Part shown: in pieces, positions 57,473 to 64,000 of the stretch
Layout of the letters: every line of letters begins with the position of its first letter
Numbering within the stretch: the stretch's first letter is position 1
Assembly (NCBI GenBank): GCA_946183415.1
Contig: CAMHAM010000004.1
Span: forward strand, 82,470 to 146,469
From: an uncultured Prevotella sp.
GTDB lineage: Bacteria; Bacteroidota; Bacteroidia; Bacteroidales; Bacteroidaceae
Length of the DNA: 64,000 nt
Direction: 5' to 3'
Translations under genes and position numbers: made by a program
Notes under the pieces: generated by a model
The model's database searches: none
Told to the model about the DNA's origin: nothing
Seen by the model: the letters and a program-made list of their open reading frames with translations, nothing else

Positions 57473-59389
57473 ATGAAAATGAAGTGCTTCACCAAAATCG
57501 TTTTGGCAGCAATGGCCACATTGGCTGTGCTGCCTGCACAGGCAAAGTCAAAAGCTATGTTTAAGAATTTCAAAGTATCAACTTATATCCGCGCACAAGA
57601 CATTGCGAGGATGGACGATGACAAGTTCCTCAAGGATACATGGGAGACCGTGAGCTCACAGGTAGACCTCGACAAGATTTACCTCGAGACCCATCGCGAT
57701 GCTTTCATTGTACCCGAAAAGACACTCCTGAAGGTGAAGAAATTCTTTCTTCAGAAAGGACTCGAGGTAGGTGGCGGCATCACCTACACCCGTTCAGAGC
57801 CCACCGATTTCGAGACCTACAGCTATGCTCGTGAGAACGAGCGCCAGCAGGTCAAGGAGATTGCGGAATACACTGCCAAGCACTTCGATGACTTCATCCT
57901 CGACGACTTCTTCTTCATTGACCTGAAAAACGATGACGAGATAGCAGCCAAGGAGAAGAGCGGTAAGAGTTGGACGGAGTACCGTCTCAGACTCATGGCT
58001 GATGCTGGCCGCGAGCTCGTGGTGAATCCTGCCAAAGCAGTTAATCCCAAAGTGAAGGTCATCATCAAATATCCAAACTGGTACGACCATTTCCACGGAC
58101 TGGGATTCAATCTGGAAGAAGAGCCCCTCTACTTCGATGGTCTTTGGACAGGAACAGAAACCCGCGACCCTGGTTCTGCCCAGCACCTGCAAAACTATCT
58201 GAGCTATAACGTCGTGCGCTATTTCGACAACATCGCCCCTGGCAAGAATGGCGGTGGATGGGTCGATGCAGGTGGTATCCACATGAGCATGGACCGCTAT
58301 GCAGAACAGCTCCACCTGACAATGCTCTCAAAGACACCCGAAATCATCCTCTGGAACTACATGCAGCTCAACGATGTGAAAATAACGCCCAACATGCGTG
58401 CCCCCTGGCAGGATGCGGGCGGCAACAGTTTCCGCTACGACGAGATGGTGGCCCCATTCACCAAGGAAAAGGGAGGCAGGGCTATCCAACCCACCACTAT
58501 GGCGCGCTTCGCAAATGTGACTTTACACCAGACCGACGAGCTCATCGGGCAGTTAGGCAACCCCATAGGACTGGCCTCCTACAAGCCCTATCACTCCTCT
58601 GGCGAGGACTTCCTACAGAACTATCTCGGCATGATTGGACTACCGATGGACATGTACCCCCAGTGGCAGGAGCGCCAGCAGATACTGCTCACACAGCAGG
58701 CTGCAAAGGATCCTCAGATTGTCGAGAAGATCAAGGGCCAGCTCAAGAAAGGCGGCGACGTCATCATCACCACGGGTCTGCTGAAGGCCATCAAAGAGCA
58801 GCTGGCCGACGTCTGTGAACTCTACTGCGGCGACCTCAAAGCAATCGTCAACGACTTCGGCTGGTTCGGAAAGTCTGAACGCGAGTTCATCATCCCACAG
58901 GTGAAATACTTCACCAACGATGCATGGGAGGTGGTCAGTGCAGGCCGTCCACTGAATGGTGGTGTCTCTGGCTATCCCATCCTGCTGCGCGACACTTACT
59001 CGAAGGGCATGCTCTTCGTGCTTACTATCCCTGATGATTTCGGCAACCTCTACGACTATCCTGCAGGGGCACTCAATGTCATCCGTCGAGCCATGAGCAA
59101 GGATGTGGGCGCCTATATCGAAGGTCCTTCGAAGGTGGCACTCTTCCCCTATGACAACAAGACCCTGGTGATCGAGAATTTCAATGACGAAGCCGTCACC
59201 CTACGTGTTGTCATCAATCAGAAAGTCAGCTCCCTGCGCAATCTGATGACAGGCGACCAGCTGAAGCCAGCCACTCTGCCTCAAACTCGCCCCATGTGGG
59301 GTCGTAACCTGTTCTTCGGTTATCCCGATGGCGCTACAGTATTCGACCTCCAGCTTCCCGCTCACAGCTATATTGGATTAGGGTACTAA
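57473..59389 (+). CDS. Secreted protein with TIM-barrel-like glycosidase character, family not recognised
   Basis: Signal peptide; DFILDDFFFIDLK, VIIKYPNWYDHFHGLGFNLEEEPLYFDGLWTGTETRDP; carbohydrate gene cluster. Confidence 0.6.
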   Translation: MKMKCFTKIVLAAMATLAVLPAQAKSKAMFKNFKVSTYIRAQDIARMDDDKFLKDTWETVSSQVDLDKIYLETHRDAFIVPEKTLLKVKKFFLQKGLEVGGGITYTRSEPTDFETYSYARENERQQVKEIAEYTAKHFDDFILDDFFFIDLKNDDEIAAKEKSGKSWTEYRLRLMADAGRELVVNPAKAVNPKVKVIIKYPNWYDHFHGLGFNLEEEPLYFDGLWTGTETRDPGSAQHLQNYLSYNVVRYFDNIAPGKNGGGWVDAGGIHMSMDRYAEQLHLTMLSKTPEIILWNYMQLNDVKITPNMRAPWQDAGGNSFRYDEMVAPFTKEKGGRAIQPTTMARFANVTLHQTDELIGQLGNPIGLASYKPYHSSGEDFLQNYLGMIGLPMDMYPQWQERQQILLTQQAAKDPQIVEKIKGQLKKGGDVIITTGLLKAIKEQLADVCELYCGDLKAIVNDFGWFGKSEREFIIPQVKYFTNDAWEVVSAGRPLNGGVSGYPILLRDTYSKGMLFVLTIPDDFGNLYDYPAGALNVIRRAMSKDVGAYIEGPSKVALFPYDNKTLVIENFNDEAVTLRVVINQKVSSLRNLMTGDQLKPATLPQTRPMWGRNLFFGYPDGATVFDLQLPAHSYIGLGY

Positions 59390-59487
59390 AGATTCAATTT
59401 CCTATAGTAGTTAAATAGTCAGAAATTAAAGAAGTTAAGCCAAATGTTCAGGCCATCTACCAAATGGCCCGAGGCTAACACAAGGAA

Positions 59488-59522
59488 AATCCCCCACTCG
59501 AAGCTGAGTGGGGGATTTTCTT
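59488..59522. terminator. Hairpin AAAATCCCCCACTCGAAGCTGAGTGGGGGATTTT
   Basis: Inverted repeat with T-run. Confidence 0.85.
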
Positions 59523-59650
59523 TTAATTGTTCTAGAATTAAATGTGAGCGTAATCGCCGAATAATTACCAAACTACTCGGCGTTTGTTAAAAACATTAAA
59601 AAGAGGAATGAATTTAATATATAATATAAGGTGTAAATAAAATAAAATCG

Positions 59651-59659
59651 TATCTTTGC
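59651..59659 (+). promoter_or_regulatory. -7 box TATCTTTGC upstream of S8 protease
   Basis: Match to TAnnTTTG. Confidence 0.6.
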
Positions 59660-59700
59660 GGCATAGAAGCATGATTAAATAATAAAAAACCATTAGACTT

Positions 59701-62070
59701 ATGAGAAAACTTATACTTGCAACATTACTCTTGGGCACACTCACAGCCGGTGCGCAGGGATTCATCACGCGCAGGGCTCAGGTGGCCAAGCAGCAGTCGG
59801 AACTAAGTGCAAAGAAAGCTGCGACCCGCAGCGTAGCCTTGAAGGCGCAGCAGCAGCGCGGATTCTTCTTCGTGAACTGCGAAGCAAATGCTGACGCACA
59901 GCAGGTGGCTCATGCTCTGCAGACGGCAGGCGCAGCTGTCAGAGTGGTCAGGGGCGACCTGATACTGCTCGATGCTCCCTACTCGAAACTCGAGGCACTG
60001 GCCAGCGTTAACGGCGTGCGGAAAATCGATGTCAGCCCGAGAGTGAGCAAGAAAACGGACTACAGCCGCAAGGCGACTCAGGCTGCTGAGGTGATTAGCG
60101 GAACGGGCAGCAATCTGCCTCAGGCCTACACGGGCAAGGGCGTCACCGTGGGCATCTTCGACGCAGGATTCGACTTTACCCACCCGATGTTCAAGGATAA
60201 GGACGGCAACCTGCGCATCAAGGGTGTCTACGAGGCCGGCAACACCGCCTTTGGCGGCGACAGCGTGAGAATCGGCGAATGGACGCTGACCGGATCAGCC
60301 TACAGCAAAGCTGACGACATACTCGACACGCTGAAGGTGAAAGACACGGCAGGCTCGCACGGAAGCCACTGCATCAGCATCGCTGCAGGCAGCACAAGCG
60401 ACGTGAACGGCATCACCGGGCAGCCCCTTGGCGGCATGGCGCCTGAGGCCGACATCCTGATCTGTACGGTTAATGCCACCGAAGATTTCTATACCGACAT
60501 GCAGGACCAAGGACTCGACGCAAATGCCTACGCGCTGGGAGAAAGCTTTGAGTACATGATGGATCAGGCTAAGAAAATGAAACAGCCGCTCGTGGTAAGC
60601 CTCAGCTATAACTCGCACGACGGATGGCACGACGGCACCAGCAACATGTCAAAACTGATAGGCTCGTATGTGAAGGACTATAAGCTGCCGCTGATGCTCT
60701 GCACCAGCAACGAGGGAGGCGATAGGAACTACCTCCACTTGAAAAGTGCAGCCAAGGATACCATCAGCGTTCTCGCCAGCGGCGTACCAGACGGCTATGT
60801 ATGGGGCGGACTGAAAACTGCAAAGAATGTGAAGATGCAGATTGCCATCGTCAGCATGATAGACGGACATAAGTACTACCAGATGCCACTCACATTCAAC
60901 TCCGTCCCCGACGAGGGTAAATATGGCCAAGGCACTTACTTCTATGCCGGAGAGGATGCAGACAACAGTCACCTGGAGGGCCCAGAGAAAAAGGCCGTCG
61001 AGGAAATGCTGAAATACATCGAGAAGGGCAGCCCCCAGATATGGTGCTATCAGAATCAGGCGAACGACAAGGACAACAAGCCTTATACCTATTCTGAGGT
61101 GTACATCTCGATGGCAGAACTTGAATTCAAGCCGCAAATCTACGACAGAGGCAAGGAGAAGATGGACGATGCCCTCGGATTCAAACTGAACCTGATTCCT
61201 GACGAGGCCACTGAGCTGCACTGCTGGGGTGATCTGGGCGTTTCCCTGGTAGGACAGGACAATGACGGAAAATATCTGTATGGCGACGGCAGCGTATCAA
61301 TAGGCGATTGGAACACCTCGGGCGAGCCTGTATCCATTGGTGCTTATGCTGCCAACAATCTGGTGAAGACCATCGACGACAAGGAGCCTACTGAGCTAGA
61401 AGCATTCCCCGTTGGAGATTTCGCATGGTTCAGCAGCTACGGCACCGACCTGGCAGGGCACAAGCACCCCGACGTATGCTCACCTGGCGTCGTGGTGGTG
61501 GCTGCAGGTAACAGCTTTGACCCTGAAATGGATAATGTTCCTCCGTATGAGAAAAAGGGATATGCCAACCAGTTCACAGGACAGAAGGGCGATCGCGACT
61601 ATTCGTATATTTCTATGAGCGGCACCTCGATGGCTACGCCTGCCGCTGCTGGTGTCGTGGCCCTGTGGATGCAGGCTGCTATGGACAAGGGGAAGACGCT
61701 GACTTCTGCTGACATCAAGGACATCATCAAGCACTCGGCAGACAAAGACGAGCTTACGGAGAAGAGTCCTGAACGATTCGGCGAAGGCAAGATCAATGCC
61801 TATAAGGGCATCCTCTATGTGCTGGGCATCGACACGAGCATCCCCACGCTGAGCAAGGAGCAGCCTAAGGACGTGAACTTCCGCGTGAGTGGCGACATCG
61901 TCTATACCGACGGCGCTGAGGAAGGCACGGAGGCCACTATCTACAACCTGCAGGGCGTGCCCGTGAAGCAGACGACAGTGCAGGGCGGTGCCATCAGTCT
62001 GGAGGGACTGCAGCAAGGTGTGTATGCCGTACAATTAGGAAAGTTGGGATCGACACTGATCCGCAAATAA
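59701..62070 (+). CDS. Secreted S8 (subtilisin-like) serine protease with possible C-terminal sorting domain
   Basis: GVTVGIFDAGFDFTHPMF, GSHGSHCISIAAG, YISMSGTSMATPAAAGVVALW; end ATIYNLQGVPVKQ..GVYAVQLGKLGSTLIRK. Confidence 0.92.
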   Translation: MRKLILATLLLGTLTAGAQGFITRRAQVAKQQSELSAKKAATRSVALKAQQQRGFFFVNCEANADAQQVAHALQTAGAAVRVVRGDLILLDAPYSKLEALASVNGVRKIDVSPRVSKKTDYSRKATQAAEVISGTGSNLPQAYTGKGVTVGIFDAGFDFTHPMFKDKDGNLRIKGVYEAGNTAFGGDSVRIGEWTLTGSAYSKADDILDTLKVKDTAGSHGSHCISIAAGSTSDVNGITGQPLGGMAPEADILICTVNATEDFYTDMQDQGLDANAYALGESFEYMMDQAKKMKQPLVVSLSYNSHDGWHDGTSNMSKLIGSYVKDYKLPLMLCTSNEGGDRNYLHLKSAAKDTISVLASGVPDGYVWGGLKTAKNVKMQIAIVSMIDGHKYYQMPLTFNSVPDEGKYGQGTYFYAGEDADNSHLEGPEKKAVEEMLKYIEKGSPQIWCYQNQANDKDNKPYTYSEVYISMAELEFKPQIYDRGKEKMDDALGFKLNLIPDEATELHCWGDLGVSLVGQDNDGKYLYGDGSVSIGDWNTSGEPVSIGAYAANNLVKTIDDKEPTELEAFPVGDFAWFSSYGTDLAGHKHPDVCSPGVVVVAAGNSFDPEMDNVPPYEKKGYANQFTGQKGDRDYSYISMSGTSMATPAAAGVVALWMQAAMDKGKTLTSADIKDIIKHSADKDELTEKSPERFGEGKINAYKGILYVLGIDTSIPTLSKEQPKDVNFRVSGDIVYTDGAEEGTEATIYNLQGVPVKQTTVQGGAISLEGLQQGVYAVQLGKLGSTLIRK

Positions 62071-62101
62071 AAACTTAAAATTGTTCGAGCAATTTAGAAA
62101 T

Positions 62102-62136
62102 AAAGGAGGATGCGTCAATTTGACACATCCTCCTTT
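62102..62136. terminator. Hairpin AAAGGAGGATGCGTCAATTTGACACATCCTCCTTT between convergent genes
   Basis: Inverted repeat. Confidence 0.8.
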
Positions 62137-62140
62137 TCGG

Positions 62141-62566
62141 TTATTTAGGCTGTAGGTCGGCATACTCGCGGGCGACGTTGTCGATGCAGGGACAGGCCTT
62201 GTGGGGGTTCAGGTCGTGATGACCTACGATGAGGGCCTTGGGATAGCTTCGGTGCAACTGTCGGAGCAGCCAGCGCATGGCAGTCTTCTGCTCAGCCGTG
62301 CGCGTGTCGGCGGGTTGACCGCGGATGTCGAGCCCGCCCTCGTAGCAGACGCCGATCGAGTGGGCGTTGTGGTTCTTGCAGTGGGCGCCTATTAGCCATT
62401 CAGGTCTTCCGGGCTCAATCTCTCCGTTACGACGGACGACGTAGTGGTAGCCGATGCCGAGCTTCCAGCCCTGCTTGCGGTGCCAGGAATCGATCTGAGC
62501 CGCCGAACTCATCTGGTCGGGCCTCACTGCCGAACAGTGAATAACAATCAGTGTAATAGTTCTCAT
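62141..62566 (-). CDS. N-acetylmuramoyl-L-alanine amidase (amidase_2)
   Basis: VIHCSAVRPDQ, WKLGIGYHYVVRRNGEIEPGRP, GVCYEGGLD, VGHHDLNPHKACPC. Confidence 0.93.
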   Translation of the reverse strand: MRTITLIVIHCSAVRPDQMSSAAQIDSWHRKQGWKLGIGYHYVVRRNGEIEPGRPEWLIGAHCKNHNAHSIGVCYEGGLDIRGQPADTRTAEQKTAMRWLLRQLHRSYPKALIVGHHDLNPHKACPCIDNVAREYADLQPK

Positions 62567-62667
62567 AATGTACAGCTTCCAACAAAAAACGTTGTAATCA
62601 CCAGTGTAATCAGCGATCCCGTAAATTTCAGGATCTTCCCGATGTGAGACTTCTTGAATTTAAACAT
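62563..62667 (-). CDS. 34-aa smalltalk-like small membrane protein, MFKFKKSHIGKILKFTGSLITLVITTFFVGSCTL
   Basis: Absent from ORF track; translated by eye; ATGA overlap with amidase start; single TM plus Cys. Confidence 0.8.
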   Translation of the reverse strand: MFKFKKSHIGKILKFTGSLITLVITTFFVGSCTL

Positions 62668-62685
62668 GAAACAATAAAGATTCTT

Positions 62686-62726
62686 TTAGTCGGCTAGCGC
62701 CTTTGTAAAAGCGGCAAAGCCGAGCG
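62686..62726. repeat. R2 element (TTAGTCGGCTAGCGCCTTTGTAAAAGCGGCAAAGCCGAGCG)
   Basis: Near-identical copy at 63895-63935. Confidence 0.9.
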
Positions 62727-62741
62727 AAACATTAAACATAT

Positions 62742-62790
62742 CTCCTTCCTCGTTCCTCGTTCCTCCTTCCTCGTTCCTCCTTCCTCGGAA
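62742..62790. repeat. TTCCTC(C/G) heptamer array, intergenic
   Basis: Same units as in menF and menE. Confidence 0.9.
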
Positions 62791-62834
62791 CTCTGGCGCA
62801 GCCCTCGGGTCTGGCGCCAAAGTACAGTCGCCTG

Positions 62835-62909
62835 CGACTTTACTTTGGGGCCTGACCCCAGCATCCACCGCATCCCGACTTTACTTTGGGGCCTGACCCC
62901 AGCATCCAC
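62835..62909. repeat. 34-bp direct repeat, two copies (62835-62868, 62876-62909)
   Basis: CGACTTTACTTTGGGGCCTGACCCCAGCATCCAC, identical. Confidence 0.95.
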
Positions 62910-63446
62910 TTACGGATTCACTGGTCCATCGCCAGCGTCGTCGTTGACAGGACCGTCACCAGTCTCCGAACCAGTAGTTGAACCACCCTCGTTCTCAGGA
63001 TCCTCGACAGTGCCAGGGTCGTCAGAAGTCACACGCTTCACCTCGTCGCCGTTGCGGTCGTAGCAGGTGATGATGACGCTGGTGTTGGCCAGCTCGTCTT
63101 TCAGTTCCACGGTCGGGGTGAAGATGATACGACGACTGCGGATGAGCGAGGCCTTCACCTCGTTGACGTTCTCAACGGCCTTTGCGCGCAGTCCGAAGCG
63201 CATCGTGCCCAGTCCTGGCAGTGCCACCGAGTGACCCTCTGTAGCCCATGCCTTGATCACCTTGCCTGCACCGTCCCAGCAGGCCTGCATCACACCCTCG
63301 GTGACTCCCGAACGCAGGGCTGCCTCCTTGATCACCTTGTCCTGATCCAGTGTGGAATACAACTCGGGCAGCATCACGTAGCGGTACGTCCCTGGATTCT
63401 TGCCAATCTTCATCTGGCGTTCTTTTGCTTTTACTTTCAATGCCAT
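62910..63446 (-). CDS. HU-like DNA-binding protein
   Basis: MALKVKAKERQMKIGKNPGTYRYVMLPELYSTLDQDKVIKEAALRSGVTEGVMQACWDGAGKVI; low-complexity tail. Confidence 0.88.
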   Translation of the reverse strand: MALKVKAKERQMKIGKNPGTYRYVMLPELYSTLDQDKVIKEAALRSGVTEGVMQACWDGAGKVIKAWATEGHSVALPGLGTMRFGLRAKAVENVNEVKASLIRSRRIIFTPTVELKDELANTSVIITCYDRNGDEVKRVTSDDPGTVEDPENEGGSTTGSETGDGPVNDDAGDGPVNP

Positions 63447-63684
63447 AATGCAATTTTTTTTAATGAGTGAAACAATAAATTAACTATGCGGAGGAGATTT
63501 TCCTACAATTAATAGTAGCGCTTCCTAGAATTAATAGGAAAAAGTTCTGGAATTAAATCCCGTAAACGCTCCCTCCGACAATGCAAAGGTACGACATTCT
63601 GAAGACGCGTTTTCGCATGAGGGCAGGCAAGGCACAATAAAGCGGACAAGGCACAATAAAGCCTGCCAGGCTGAATCTGGCAGG

Positions 63685-63870
63685 CTAATCATCGATGTCG
63701 ATACAAAACTTCTCGGCGATGAACTTCACGATCTTCGGCGGCAGAACCCGGTCCTTCGGTTTCAGCCCCATGGCCTCGAACTCTTTCCTGTACGGCTTGC
63801 ACCAGTTCATCAGCACCTTCACACTTACCCCAGCCGCATCGGCCAGCTCACTCTTCGACATTGCTTTCAT
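63685..63870 (-). CDS. DUF4248 family small protein
   Basis: MKAMSKSELADAAGVSVKVLMNWCKPYRKEFEAMG; helix-turn-helix-like. Confidence 0.8.
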   Translation of the reverse strand: MKAMSKSELADAAGVSVKVLMNWCKPYRKEFEAMGLKPKDRVLPPKIVKFIAEKFCIDIDD

Positions 63871-63879
63871 AATTTATTT

Positions 63880-63949
63880 TGTTCTTTTGTTCTTTTAGTC
63901 GGCTGTCGCCTTTGTAAAAGCGGCATAGCCGAGCGCTTATGTCTAAAAA
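63880..63949. repeat. R1 right arm interrupted by R2 (63895-63935)
   Basis: TTGTTCTT | R2 | CTTATGTCTAAAA. Confidence 0.85.
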
Positions 63950-64000
63950 AAAACTGGACAGTGGACAGTAATTAACCATAGAATCTGAAAATCTACGCGT

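Noticed and set aside
59390-59530. Small RNA or riboswitch in the gap before the S8 protease
   Set aside because: The only clear structure is an ordinary intrinsic terminator.
1-64000. tRNA or rRNA genes
   Set aside because: No recognisable tRNA cloverleaf or rRNA sequence noticed; a tRNAscan/Infernal run would be decisive.

Overview
This is an approximately 64 kb Bacteroidales (Prevotella-like) chromosomal window. The taxon call rests on TAnnTTTG-type promoters, PUL genes, menaquinone gene order, a TonB receptor, and a DUF4248/HU/smalltalk/amidase cassette. Contents in order: 3' end of aroB; a menaquinone cluster on the minus strand (thioesterase, menF, menD, menB, a GxxExxY protein, menC, menE); ROK kinase; lysS-gpsA-pgi-HAD; a PAP2 + phosphoethanolamine transferase pair; TlpA-like protein; Na+/solute symporter; porin; a transpeptidase-only PBP; glmS; a scarred intergenic region with hairpin arrays; an Rpn-family nuclease; an L-fucose-type catabolic cluster (AKR, lactonase-like, ADH, GH97, FucP); an 8-gene minus-strand operon encoding a VgrG-like spike, a beta-helical protein, a STAS protein, a receiver-PP2C phosphatase, a WD40-like protein, a histidine-kinase-like protein without the H-box His, and a TonB receptor; a hemicellulose-type enzyme cluster (CE1/GH43 fusion, GH3, double esterase, GH31, Gfo/Idh, an unassigned 638-aa enzyme); an S8 protease; and the DUF4248-HU-smalltalk-amidase cassette. 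The most unusual signals are: (1) a dispersed inverted-repeat element in almost every intergenic gap from aroB to pgi, with compensatory arm variants, whose sequence also supplies C-termini (…LDxKxIRT*) and one N-terminus of Men proteins; (2) unrelated heptanucleotide repeats inserted in frame in metabolic genes and forming signal-peptide cores of three secreted proteins; (3) two sequence-unrelated palindrome arrays, both phased at about 22 bp; (4) a VgrG spike operon wired to partner-switching-like regulators and a His-less kinase; (5) a microhomology-scarred fucP relic beside an Rpn nuclease. All calls come from reading the sequence and supplied translations; no database search was run.
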